NCBI RefSeq assembly: GCF_947488945.1
Contig: NZ_CANLBS010000036.1
Location: forward strand, 1 to 38,269
Direction: 5' to 3'
DNA length: 38,269 nt
Source of the DNA: an uncultured Streptomyces sp.
GTDB lineage: Bacteria; Actinomycetota; Actinomycetes; Streptomycetales; Streptomycetaceae
Part shown: piece after piece, positions 24,225 through 30,912 of the stretch
Layout of the letters: each line of letters opens with the position of its first letter
How positions within the stretch are numbered: position 1 is the first letter of the stretch
The notes under the pieces: generated by a model
Databases searched by the model: none
What the model was told of the DNA's origin: nothing
Seen by the model: only the letters and a program-made list of their open reading frames with translations
Position numbers and translations under genes: made by a program

Positions 24225-25007
24225 TCACCTCGGCGGGAGGTGCTGATCTGCCCGGTGGGTGCGCCACCAGGACTCGATGGCCTCGATCGTACCGCCGGGG
24301 CGGCCGTCGCGGCGGGCCCTTCGCACGCACTCGTCCTCGGGCGTGGCGAGCACCACCACGGTCGCGTCGGGCGGGGCGAGGCGCCGCCGGTCGGCCTGGC
24401 GCGGCGCGGTGGCGATGATCCATGCGCGGTCGACGGCGTGGGCGCGGCCGAGGCGTGCGGTCACCGCGTCGCGTGCCTCGGCGATGAAGGGGGTGAGGGG
24501 GGCGGGGTGGTCCCACGGGTGGGGGGAGCCGAGGGCCTGGGCCAGGGCGTCCCAGTCCACGACCAGGTCACCGGGCTCGGCCCGGTCGCGGACGTAGGCG
24601 GACTTGCCCGAGCAGGGCGGCCCGCACACCAGAGTGACGCGGGCGGTGGTGAGGCGGGCGGGGCCGTGGCCGGCGAACCCGGTCTCACGCGCGGTCTTGG
24701 TGTCGTGGCAGGTCTTGCACATGGCCTGCAGGTTGGCCCGGTCGAACGCCAGCTGCTCGTCGCCGCGGTGCGGACGGATGTGGTCCACGACCGTGGGAGG
24801 CCGGCCGCATCCCGTACGGCACAGCGGCTCTTCGGACAGGACCTGATCGCGCAACGGCGCCCACCGGCGGTCGTCGTAGACCCATCGCCAGTCGGCCCGC
24901 TGCTGCCCGCTCTTGCGGGCCTGGGCGGGCCTGCAGGCGGGGCAGCGGCCGCGGGCGTCCCGGCGGGTCCCGCACGCGGTGCAGCGGCTCGCAGGACGGG
25001 TGGGCAT
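24225..25007 (-). CDS. HNH endonuclease fused to a P-loop kinase-like domain
   Basis: A 260-aa protein. The N-terminus has CxxC pairs (CTAC, CPAC at 9-25), then an HNH core: CRTGC (63-67), D75-H76 (VVDHIRPH), N92 and CKTCH (97-101). Such HNH proteins assist terminase in cutting cos sites. From about residue 122 a second domain begins: Walker A GPPCSGKS (129-136), DWD (151-153, catalytic-Asp-like), and ATPEDECVRRARRDGRPGGT like a lid region. This resembles polynucleotide kinase or zeta-type P-loop kinases. ATG 25007 has GAGGAG upstream, inside the previous gene's stop region. Confidence 0.87.
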   Translation of the reverse strand: MPTRPASRCTACGTRRDARGRCPACRPAQARKSGQQRADWRWVYDDRRWAPLRDQVLSEEPLCRTGCGRPPTVVDHIRPHRGDEQLAFDRANLQAMCKTCHDTKTARETGFAGHGPARLTTARVTLVCGPPCSGKSAYVRDRAEPGDLVVDWDALAQALGSPHPWDHPAPLTPFIAEARDAVTARLGRAHAVDRAWIIATAPRQADRRRLAPPDATVVVLATPEDECVRRARRDGRPGGTIEAIESWWRTHRADQHLPPR

Positions 25008-25010
25008 CGC

Positions 25011-25262
25011 CTACTCCTCGCCGCCGGACGCGACCAGCCGCAGGGCGCGCCGCCGGGTGGCGAGCTCGGCGGCGGCGACGTCGGCGTAGCGGTAGAGGCG
25101 GGTGCGGCCGTCGGGGGCGAGGCCGGTGGCGGTGAGGTGTCCGCGGGCGGCCCACTGGCGGATGGTGCCGGGCCGGATGTGGGCGGCGCCGGCGGTGAGG
25201 GTCTGGCGGGCGCGGTCGGCGAGGGCGGCGGCCTGGGCGGCGGTGAGGTGGTCGAGGTCCAC
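25011..25262 (-). CDS. HTH DNA-binding protein, first gene of late operon
   Basis: An 83-aa protein with a MerR/excisionase-type winged helix: AHIRPGTIRQWAARGHLTAT, then PDGRTRLYRYADVAAAELAT. It starts at GTG 25262 with GGAGG 7-8 nt upstream, just after a strong hairpin (25283-25313). As the first gene of the late operon it may bind the packaging site or control late transcription. It could also be a directionality factor, but the excisionase-like gene at 37061 is better placed for that. Confidence 0.82.
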   Translation of the reverse strand: MDLDHLTAAQAAALADRARQTLTAGAAHIRPGTIRQWAARGHLTATGLAPDGRTRLYRYADVAAAELATRRRALRLVASGGEE

Positions 25263-25282
25263 GGGGCTCCCTCCGGACGCAG

Positions 25283-25313
25283 GAGAGCCCCTGGAGGCCG
25301 GTCAGGGGCTCTC
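25283..25313. repeat. 11-bp-stem hairpin plus tandem copy of its arm
   Basis: GAGAGCCCCTG (25283-25293) and CAGGGGCTCTC (25303-25313) pair perfectly with a 9-nt loop. The right arm is repeated at 25313-25323, so two alternative hairpins are possible. It lies between the putative late promoter and the first late gene: a leader attenuator or antitermination site is possible. Confidence 0.55.
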
Positions 25314-25326
25314 AGGGGCTCTCGTG

Positions 25327-25338
25327 GCACACGTGTGC
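25327..25338. promoter_or_regulatory. 12-bp palindrome GCACACGTGTGC near late transcription start
   Basis: A perfect 12-bp palindrome centred about 20 bp downstream of the putative late -10 hexamer. It is a candidate operator for a dimeric regulator of the late operon. Confidence 0.45.
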
Positions 25339-25349
25339 TGCTGGCAAGA

Positions 25350-25377
25350 GTGTTACGCAGCGTGCGGATCTTGTCCA
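25350..25377 (-). promoter_or_regulatory. putative late-operon promoter
   Basis: On the minus strand TGGACA (25377-25372), a 16-bp spacer and TAACAC (25355-25350) resemble a sigma-70/HrdB-type promoter. It is in the only large gap upstream of the packaging and structural genes. Confidence 0.45.
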
Positions 25378-25400
25378 GCGGGATCGCCGGGGGTAGTGGT

Positions 25401-25434
25401 GCGCCCCGCCCGGACGGGGGTCTGGGCGGGGCGC
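25401..25434 (-). terminator. terminator after the membrane-protein operon
   Basis: GCGCCCCGCCC (25401-25411) and GGGCGGGGCGC (25424-25434) form a perfect 11-bp stem, loop 12 nt. It lies about 80 bp past the last gene of the upstream block (25513). A 12-bp palindrome, CTCGGGCCCGAG (25434-25445), abuts it. Confidence 0.65.
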
Positions 25435-25512
25435 TCGGGCCCGAGTGCGGTAGCAGCGCACTGGACGGTGTCGACCGTACGGGCCGGGTCTGACATTGAT
25501 ACTCGTAGCGCT

Positions 25513-25614
25513 CTACTCGGTCTTGCCCGCGGCTTTCTCGGCGTCGCGCCGGTCCTGGCTCGCGGCGTTCCGGCGGGCGAGTTCGGCGCGGCTGATCTCG
25601 GTCTGCAGGGGCAT
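25513..25614 (-). CDS. very small helical protein at end of membrane operon
   Basis: A 33-aa charged helical peptide: MPLQTEISRAELARRNAASQ and so on to KAAGKTE. Its ATG lies 3 bp after the stop of the preceding membrane protein, with GAGAGG about 9 nt upstream, which supports coupled translation. No family is recognised. It is too short to judge by composition alone. Confidence 0.5.
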   Translation of the reverse strand: MPLQTEISRAELARRNAASQDRRDAEKAAGKTE

Positions 25615-25617
25615 GGC

Positions 25618-26451
25618 TCAGGTCCTCTCGGCGGGCTGGCGGGGCGGGGTCACGGTGACCTGCGCACCCCCGTGGTGGCGGGTGACGGTCGTGTTGTTGG
25701 TGTTGTTGTTGGCGCCCTGACCTGGGGCAACAACGGCAACAGGGGGGTCGCTCGGGGCGGGGGAGGGGAGGGGCGGGAAGTCCTGCTGGTGGACGCCCTC
25801 CCGGCCGCCGATCGGGGGGACCCGTACGCCGGACCGCACGCGGACCCCGTGCCGGCCCATCAGAGTCCGGACGTCGGCGCTCTTCCACGGGGCGCGGGGG
25901 ACGCCTTCGGGCGGGTCGGTGATGAGGTGATCGGCGAGGGCGGCGAGGTGGACTCCGGAGCCCTCGGTGTAGACCGCGTGGAGCACCTGTGCGACCTGGT
26001 CCAGCGTCATGGTCTGGGAGGGGTGCGGCTGGGCCTCTTCGGCTTCGGCGGCCGCGTCGCTGGCGACCGCGGCCTGCTTGGCGGAGCGCGCCGCGGCGTA
26101 GCCGAGGGCGATGGCGGCGAGCACCCAGGCGGCGCCCGCGCCGAGCGTGATGGTGGTGGTCTCCGGGAGGGCTTTGACCGCCAAGGCGGTGAGCAGCAGT
26201 CCGGCCCAGCGCAGCGCGGCGGAACCGTCCGCAGCAGCGCGGGTCCGCTTCGGCGCCGGGGTGCTGGGCTGCTCCCCCGGCTCGGTCTCCGGCTGCTCGT
26301 CGCTCTCCCCCGTGGCGGCCGCCGACGCGGCCTCCTCTTTCGCGGGCTCCGGCGAGGCCGGTTTGGTGTTGCACAGCCAGTCGACGGTCCAGCGGCTGAG
26401 CCGTCCCCAGCCGACCCACACGGCGGTCCAGAACGCGATCCAGCGCACCAT
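25618..26451 (-). CDS. membrane protein with cytoplasmic domain, spread-gene-like
   Basis: A 277-aa protein with a Trp-rich N-terminal hydrophobic segment (MVRWIAFWTAVWVGWGRLSR) and a Pro/Glu/Ala-rich linker (about 30-75). Two further transmembrane helices follow (about 80-125; LRWAGLLLTALAVKA and AAWVLAAIALGYAAA). The soluble C-terminal part has a winged-helix-like core (MTLDQVAQVLHAVYTEGSGV...WKSADVRTLMGRHGVRVRSG) and an Asn/Thr-rich end. It begins 1 bp before the preceding stop. Similar proteins occur in Streptomyces integrative elements, but I know no function. ATG 26451. Confidence 0.75.
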   Translation of the reverse strand: MVRWIAFWTAVWVGWGRLSRWTVDWLCNTKPASPEPAKEEAASAAATGESDEQPETEPGEQPSTPAPKRTRAAADGSAALRWAGLLLTALAVKALPETTTITLGAGAAWVLAAIALGYAAARSAKQAAVASDAAAEAEEAQPHPSQTMTLDQVAQVLHAVYTEGSGVHLAALADHLITDPPEGVPRAPWKSADVRTLMGRHGVRVRSGVRVPPIGGREGVHQQDFPPLPSPAPSDPPVAVVAPGQGANNNTNNTTVTRHHGGAQVTVTPPRQPAERT

Positions 26452-26452
26452 G

Positions 26453-26908
26453 TCAGCCGCTGCCGATCATCATGAAGAACGCGGCGGCGAGCTGGCCAGG
26501 GACGCTCCAGATGGTGCCGTCGCCGGCGGACGGCCAGGTGACCGCGGCGATCAGGGCGAGGGCGGTTGCGCGGACGGGGTTGAGCGGTGCTACGAGCATG
26601 AGGAGGAGCAGCAGGGAGCACGCTGCGCCGATGCCGATCTCACCGAACGGCCCGGTGCCGCCGCCGACGCCGAGGCCGGTCCAGCCCTGTTGCACCACCT
26701 GCTCCGGGCTCCCCCAGATCTTCCCGGCGGCCATGTAGGAGGTTCCGGCGAGGAACGCAACGGTGCCGGCCTTGGCGCCGGTGTTGAGCTTGATCCAGCC
26801 CTTGCCCATCACGCCGAAGACCAGCAGGGCGGTCAGGCAGAGGGCGAGGCCGCCGGAGCCCATGAATCCGACGATCGATGCCGTGCTGTCGGGTGCTGCG
26901 AGGTACAT
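26453..26908 (-). CDS. polytopic membrane protein, spread-gene-like
   Basis: A 151-aa protein with about four transmembrane segments: GGLALCLTALLVFGVM, AGTVAFLAGTSYMAAG, GAACSLLLLLMLVAP and a C-terminal VPGQLAAAFFMMIGSG. The Gly-rich loop (GLGVGGGTGPFGEIG) lies between. AGGAG is 9-10 nt upstream of ATG 26908. It resembles small spread (Spd) membrane proteins of Streptomyces conjugative elements in size and context, but this is a resemblance only. Confidence 0.75.
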   Translation of the reverse strand: MYLAAPDSTASIVGFMGSGGLALCLTALLVFGVMGKGWIKLNTGAKAGTVAFLAGTSYMAAGKIWGSPEQVVQQGWTGLGVGGGTGPFGEIGIGAACSLLLLLMLVAPLNPVRATALALIAAVTWPSAGDGTIWSVPGQLAAAFFMMIGSG

Positions 26909-26920
26909 GGTGCGGAACTC

Positions 26921-27529
26921 CTAGATGCCGGGTGCGTGGAGCGCGAGGGCGAGCACGGCCGAGCTGACGGGGATGCAGGCGGCCCAGCGGATGACGGGGC
27001 GCAGGGCGGGCGGGATGTAGGGCAGGCCGGGGAGGTACGAGGCGATGACGTACGCGACCAGGGCGAGAGCGACGCCGACGGGCGTGGACGCGGTGCCGGC
27101 CTGCGCGAGGAGTTCGGCCATCTGCTGGGGCAGGCCGAAGCACCATCCGGCCACGGCCGCGCCGAGGTAGTAGGTGATGGCCAGGCGGCGCCGGTGCAGG
27201 CGCTCGGCGGCCCGGTTGTCGACGGGTGGCTGCGCCCACGGGGGGAGCGGTTGGTTCACGGTGACGTGGACGCCGGGCGCGGTGGGGTCGTGGGTGGGCG
27301 GGGCCGGGTCCGGTGCGCGCCGGCCGCTGTACGTGCCGCCGGGCACGTGCCACCAGGGCCGGTCCTGCTCGCGCTGCTCGTCGTCCTGGTCGTCGTCCTC
27401 GGGGCCGGCGGCCGCCGGGGACTCGGGGACGACGTGGACCTGTACGAGGGGCGGCTGCTCCTCGATGGCGGTGGGGCCGTCGATGAAGTGGCGCAGCCGG
27501 GCGCGGATCCTGCGCTCGTCGTCGCTCAC
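26921..27529 (-). CDS. membrane protein with acidic N-terminal domain, spread-gene-like
   Basis: A 202-aa protein. Residues 1-110 are soluble, acidic and proline-rich (AAAGPEDDDQDDEQREQDRP). The C-terminal half has three or so transmembrane helices (LAITYYLGAAVAGWCFGLPQ; VGVALALVAYVIASYLPG; WAACIPVSSAVLALALHA). GTG 27529 overlaps the previous stop (GTGA), linking it to the SpdB-like gene. No enzymatic motif is visible. Confidence 0.75.
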   Translation of the reverse strand: MSDDERRIRARLRHFIDGPTAIEEQPPLVQVHVVPESPAAAGPEDDDQDDEQREQDRPWWHVPGGTYSGRRAPDPAPPTHDPTAPGVHVTVNQPLPPWAQPPVDNRAAERLHRRRLAITYYLGAAVAGWCFGLPQQMAELLAQAGTASTPVGVALALVAYVIASYLPGLPYIPPALRPVIRWAACIPVSSAVLALALHAPGI

Positions 27530-28587
27530 GCGGTCCGCTCCAGCTCGCGGTTGAGGATGCGGACGATGGAGGCGCGGTGCGTCGTCGGGTGGAGTTTCTG
27601 GACGTAGGACAGGACTCTGTCCCGGTCCTGGACACCGGAGGACAGGGCTGTCCTGATGCTGTCCGTGACGGTCTGGCCGGGCGGGGCGATGGAGGGCAGC
27701 GGGCGCTCTGACCTGCTGTCTCGCGTGTCCAGGGGGTTGTCCAGGCTGTCCAGGACAGCCAGGACAGCGGTCTCGTCGTAGTCCAGGCCGAGGGCGTCGA
27801 GGTGGGTCAGGACGTCCTCGTGGGACACGTCCGGGACAGTGTCCAGGACAGCCCGGACAGCGGACCGGACAGTCGGGGACAGGTGTCCCAGCGTGTCCTG
27901 GCCGCTGTCCTGCGGGGCGGCCGCCGCGGGGAGCGGCGGGGCGTAGGCGGCGGCCTGGGCCTGGAGCCGGGCGAGGTGGCGGGTGCGGGCGGCGAGGGCG
28001 AGGGCGGCGCCGATCTCGGCGTCCTCCTGCTGGAGCCACGCGCGGGTGCGGCCGGGCAGCGGCCGCGCCTGGTGGTCCATCACGACGCTGAACATCTTCT
28101 TGGCGACGGCGGAGACGGCGGCCCCGGCAAGGCCGACGTACAGGGAGTCCTCGGCCCAGCCGTGGGCGGCGACGGCGGCCATGTCGAGGAGCAGGAAGAC
28201 GGTCCCGGCGCTGCGGGGGCCGGCGGCGCGCTGGTGGTCGTACCGGGCGGACCATTCCAGGGCCATGCAGATCATCCAGCCGAGCGCGAACGCCGAGGCG
28301 CACAGGTAGGCGATGGGCGCGGCGATGGCGCGGGCGAGGTAATCGCCGATGCTCGCGGTCGACCAGACCAGGGCGACGGCGAGCAGGGCGACGGCGGCCG
28401 CCAGGGCGGCGGTGGTGACGATGTGGTCCCAGTCCTTCGGCAGGACGGGCACCTGCACCGTGTACTCCTCCTCCACCAATTTCGTGCGCCCGTTCACGGT
28501 GTGCGGGACGAGACGGGTGCGGGTCTCGGGGCGGTACTTCACGCCGGGCAGCTGCTGCTGCTCCGTCGCGGCGGGTTCGGTGGTCAC
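27526..28587 (-). CDS. SpdB-like membrane protein with C-terminal winged helix
   Basis: A 353-aa protein whose N-terminus (LPGVKYRPETRTRLVPHTVN, GRTKLVEEEYTVQVPVLPKD) and helices (AALAAAVALLAVALVWSTAS; YLCASAFALGWMICMALEWS) match proteins annotated SpdB-like or transporter in Streptomyces conjugative elements. After position 190 it is cytoplasmic, with a coiled coil and a winged-helix-like C-terminus (VSHEDVLTHLDALGLDYDET; RDRVLSYVQKLHPTTHRASI). Its 3' third contains the dense GGACA/TGTCC array. GTG 28587 has GGAGGA 6 nt upstream. No TraB-type translocase is encoded nearby, which is odd for a spread protein. Confidence 0.8.
   Translation of the reverse strand: MTTEPAATEQQQLPGVKYRPETRTRLVPHTVNGRTKLVEEEYTVQVPVLPKDWDHIVTTAALAAAVALLAVALVWSTASIGDYLARAIAAPIAYLCASAFALGWMICMALEWSARYDHQRAAGPRSAGTVFLLLDMAAVAAHGWAEDSLYVGLAGAAVSAVAKKMFSVVMDHQARPLPGRTRAWLQQEDAEIGAALALAARTRHLARLQAQAAAYAPPLPAAAAPQDSGQDTLGHLSPTVRSAVRAVLDTVPDVSHEDVLTHLDALGLDYDETAVLAVLDSLDNPLDTRDSRSERPLPSIAPPGQTVTDSIRTALSSGVQDRDRVLSYVQKLHPTTHRASIVRILNRELERTA
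27607..27910. repeat. dense GGACA/TGTCC pentamer array inside a gene
   Basis: I count eleven GGACA and ten TGTCC in about 304 bp, where fewer than one would be expected by base composition. Most are in one codon phase (Leu-Asp and Val codons), but five are not. The array may be codon repetition in a winged-helix domain or a cluster of protein-binding sites. Confidence 0.6.
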
Positions 28588-28614
28588 GCTGCTCCTCCGG
28601 GAACGGCGAAGGGC

Positions 28615-28646
28615 GGCCGGGCGCGCGGCGGTGCGCGCGCCCGGCC
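28615..28646 (-). terminator. 13-bp-stem hairpin between small gene and SpdB-like gene
   Basis: GGCCGGGCGCGCG (28615-28627) and CGCGCGCCCGGCC (28634-28646), loop of 6 nt. It lies 12 bp past the stop of the gene ending at 28659, so it is a probable terminator or attenuator ahead of the membrane genes. Confidence 0.65.
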
Positions 28647-28658
28647 GTACGGGCGGTG

Positions 28659-28817
28659 TCAGTGGCCGGCGGCGGCGGCGTTGCCGTGGGCGCGGGCGAG
28701 CGTGAGCGCGTTCCGGGCATCGGCCTCGCGGTCGGCGCGTCCGGCGTAGTCGTCGGCGGCCTGGCGGTGGAGCTCGGCGACGCGCTCGGCCGCGGTGGGC
28801 TCCTGCTCGGCGGCCAT
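28659..28817 (-). CDS. small helical hypothetical protein
   Basis: A 52-aa charged helical protein (MAAEQEPTAAERVAELHRQA; DREADARNALTLARAHGNAA). Its ATG overlaps the TGA of the upstream frameshifted gene (TGATG), as expected if that gene once ended there. A strong hairpin follows its stop. No function is recognised. Confidence 0.6.
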   Translation of the reverse strand: MAAEQEPTAAERVAELHRQAADDYAGRADREADARNALTLARAHGNAAAAGH

Positions 28818-29162
28818 CAGAGGCCGGCCCGCTTGAGGAGCTGCGTGCCGTACTCGGCGCGGGTGATCGGCGCGGGGGGCTCGGGCCAGTCGAGGCGGGG
28901 CATGTGGCGCAGCAGGCGGCCGACGGCGGCGGTGGTGCGGGGGGAGCCGATGCCGTGGACGTCGGCGGCGGCGCGCCCGGCGTGGGCGAGGCGGGGTGAC
29001 CTCGCGCATGCGCAGGGTCGGCTGCACGGTGCAGAGGGTCCGGCCGATCCGGACCAGCAGGCTGCGCGTCTCGGTGTCGAGCGCGGTGCGGGCCTGGGCG
29101 AGCATCAGATTCATGTCGGGGTCCGACGCGGTTGCGACGGTGGCGCGGATACGATCGCGCAT
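28817..29162 (-). pseudogene. conserved hypothetical gene with an apparent frameshift
   Basis: The N-terminal frame (MRDRIRATVATASDPDMNLM, LIGRTL-type IGRTLCTVQPTLRMREV) is sensible up to about residue 56, then turns into Arg/Pro-rich nonsense and runs to 28659. One frame over, the sequence resumes RLAHAGRAAADVHGIGSPRT and continues to YGTQLLKRAGL and a TGA at 28817, which fits the next gene's ATG. Removing one base of the CCCC run (plus strand 28993-28996) gives a continuous protein of about 115 aa. It could be a real mutation, a sequencing error or, less likely, programmed +1 shifting. AGGAGG lies 7 nt before ATG 29162. Confidence 0.7.
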
Positions 29163-29253
29163 GTCTGCCTCCTGGTGTCATCAGGTGGTTGGCGGGCCCC
29201 GGCCGGAGGTGCGAACTCCGTGCCGGGGCTGTTGTGCATCAGCAGTGCGGACT

Positions 29254-29295
29254 GCTTGCCCAGAACTGTAGGGGCCCCCTACAGTTCTGGCAAGC
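29254..29295. promoter_or_regulatory. 31-bp perfect palindrome in divergent promoter region
   Basis: CCAGAACTGTAGGGG (29260-29274), C, CCCCTACAGTTCTGG (29276-29290) is a perfect palindrome. Flanking GCTTGC and GCAAGC extend it with one bulged base. AGCAGT-GCGG-ACTGCT (29241-29256) overlaps its left edge. It lies between the minus-strand block and the HTH gene at 29324, so it is a likely operator or a strong RNA hairpin in that gene's leader. Confidence 0.6.
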
Positions 29296-29323
29296 AGCAC
29301 GCCCGAAACGGAGAGGTGCGGCT

Positions 29324-29626
29324 GTGAGCGAGGAGGAGGTGCGGCAGGTGTCGGACGCCCTGGATGCCGTGGAGCGCATCGCGGACCCGGAGGCGCGAGT
29401 GCGCGCCAAGAGCCGGATCATGGCTGATCAAGTCCGCAGGAACCGTGAGTGGTCGGCGGAACGCAGTGCGCTGATCCGGGATCTGTGGGACGGCGGGAAC
29501 GGATTGTCCTACCGAGAGATCGCCGCGCGGCTGGACATCAAGCTCAGCACCGTGCAGGACGTGTTCCGCGCGTACAAGGGTTCTGGTGCCCACCGGCCAC
29601 GGGTCTCCAAGCCGCCGACCGAGTAG
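29324..29626 (+). CDS. HTH DNA-binding protein (sigma-like region 4 type)
   Basis: A 100-aa protein with an N-terminal helix rich in charged residues (VSEEEVRQVSDALDAVERIA) and a C-terminal helix-turn-helix (LSYREIAARLDIKLSTVQDV, then FRAYKGSGAHRP). GTG 29324 has GGAGAGG about 8 nt upstream. It is the only rightward gene between the membrane block and the early operon and is preceded by a long palindrome that it may bind. It probably regulates the divergent leftward block. Such proteins are frequent in Streptomyces integrative elements. Confidence 0.82.
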   Translation: MSEEEVRQVSDALDAVERIADPEARVRAKSRIMADQVRRNREWSAERSALIRDLWDGGNGLSYREIAARLDIKLSTVQDVFRAYKGSGAHRPRVSKPPTE

Positions 29627-29636
29627 CGCCCCCGCG

Positions 29637-29681
29637 CACAGCTGCGCCCCGCCCAGGACCGTTGGGCGGGGCGCAGCTGTG
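29637..29681. terminator. strong bidirectional terminator, 19-bp stem
   Basis: CACAGCTGCGCCCCGCCCA (29637-29655) and its exact complement at 29663-29681 with a 7-nt loop. It lies between convergent ends at 29626 and 29690, so it ends both the HTH gene and the early operon. Confidence 0.85.
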
Positions 29682-29689
29682 TCTGCAGG

Positions 29690-30427
29690 CTAGGCGGCCG
29701 GCGCGTGCGGAGTGGTGTGCTGCGCGGCCGCCATGAGGACGGCGAGGTGCATGACCTGGTCGCGGTGGGCGGCGTACGCGGCGGGCAGCAAGCGGTGTCC
29801 GCACGCCTCGCAGCCGATGTGCTGCTCGCCCTCGCGCCGGGCGAGCCCGAACGCGGTGCAGGCCGGGCAAGGGGCGTCCATCGGGGTGCGGCGGGGCCGG
29901 GTGTCCGTGATCCGCTGGATCCTGGCCACCAGGTCCTCGAGCTGGCGGTAGAAGTCCTCGGCCCACGGGCGGGTCGCCGCGTACGGCAAGTACCGCTGCA
30001 GCCACGTGGTCCAGGCGGTGATGCCCGTGCCGGAGCGGGGCCGGGCGTCGGTGCACCGGTCGATGCGCACGGTGCCGTGGGCGTCGGTCCAGACCGCCGG
30101 GACCTCGGTCGCCAGGTACCGGGCCCACCCCGCAAGCAGCGCGCCGATCGGAATTCCGCCGGCCTGGTCGCCATGCGGGTCCACGACCGGGACGGGCTGG
30201 CCGGGGCCGAGGAGATCCAGGGCGCGGACGTCGACCGGGAGCGGGGAGTGGGCGCGGCCGGACCCGCCCCGCTGCGCCGGCCCCGTGGTGGGCACCAGGG
30301 CGGCGCGCAGGAGCGGCAGGGTTCGGGGGATGCCGCCCAGCCAGGTGTGCACCCGGTAGGTGCACGCGTCGCACAGGTAGCAGGCGGCGGGGGCGTGCTG
30401 GTGGCAGATGCTGCAGGTGTTGTCCAT
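29690..30427 (-). CDS. zinc-ribbon hypothetical protein
   Basis: A 245-aa protein with an N-terminal Cys cluster (CSICHQHAPAACYLCDACTY) and a second zinc ribbon (CPACTAFGLARREGEQHIGC then CEACGHRL, about 185-215). The middle is helical with Trp-rich segments (GITAWTTWLQRYLPY). ATG 30427 has CGGAG 7-8 nt upstream. It ends the early operon just before a strong terminator. Such double zinc-ribbon proteins occur in Streptomyces phages and elements; I know no function. DNA binding is possible. Confidence 0.8.
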   Translation of the reverse strand: MDNTCSICHQHAPAACYLCDACTYRVHTWLGGIPRTLPLLRAALVPTTGPAQRGGSGRAHSPLPVDVRALDLLGPGQPVPVVDPHGDQAGGIPIGALLAGWARYLATEVPAVWTDAHGTVRIDRCTDARPRSGTGITAWTTWLQRYLPYAATRPWAEDFYRQLEDLVARIQRITDTRPRRTPMDAPCPACTAFGLARREGEQHIGCEACGHRLLPAAYAAHRDQVMHLAVLMAAAQHTTPHAPAA

Positions 30428-30451
30428 GGCGTGCTCCGGTGGTGCGGCGGG

Positions 30452-30616
30452 TCAGAGGTAGGGCCCGGTGGGGACGTCCGTCATCGGGCGGGACAGGACG
30501 TCCTGGCGGGTCGGGCGGCGGGTGCGGCGCTCGCACACCGGGCCGGTCCCCCGGAGGCGGGAGACCGGGTCGGTGAGGGGGCGGCCGCACACCGTGCAGG
30601 GCCGGGCGGCGGTCAC
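30452..30616 (-). CDS. small zinc-finger-like protein (DUF6011-like)
   Basis: A 54-aa protein with the conserved pattern CTVCGRPLTDPVSRLRGTGP followed by VCERRTRR, which is typical of small actinobacterial proteins annotated DUF6011. Two cysteine pairs suggest one metal site. GTG 30616 overlaps the preceding stop (GTGA). Confidence 0.75.
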   Translation of the reverse strand: MTAARPCTVCGRPLTDPVSRLRGTGPVCERRTRRPTRQDVLSRPMTDVPTGPYL

Positions 30617-30912
30617 CGGCGCACCGCGTCGGCGCAGTCGTGGTGTGCGCGGCCGCCGCTCAGGAACCCGGACTCGCAGCACCAGGCGGGCCAGCGGTTC
30701 GCGTCGGCTGCGCGCCGGGCGTCGGCGTGCAGCTCCTGCAGGTCCTCGGCGGTCCGGCGTACGTAGCTGCCGTAGCTCATGCAGAGCAGGGTCAGCAGCA
30801 GGCACAGAACGGCCTCGGGGGCCTGGTGGCCGGTGAGGTAGTGGATGCCGGCGGTGAGCGCGGCGACGGCGGCCACCGCGAGGACGACGTAGCGAACGGT
30901 CGAGGCGATCAC
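30613..30912 (-). CDS. small membrane protein, early operon
   Basis: A 99-aa protein with two hydrophobic helices (about 8-24 and 32-48; YVVLAVAAVAALTAG and EAVLCLLLTLLCMSYG) and a cytoplasmic tail with cysteines (WCCESGFLSGGRAHHDC). GTG 30912 overlaps the Lsr2-like stop (GTGA). No family is recognised. Confidence 0.7.
   Translation of the reverse strand: MIASTVRYVVLAVAAVAALTAGIHYLTGHQAPEAVLCLLLTLLCMSYGSYVRRTAEDLQELHADARRAADANRWPAWCCESGFLSGGRAHHDCADAVRR

Noticed and set aside
25618..25720. Asn/Thr repeat near 25700 as a tandem DNA repeat or CRISPR-like array
   Set aside because: It encodes a short low-complexity protein stretch with no spacer structure; no CRISPR array was seen anywhere.
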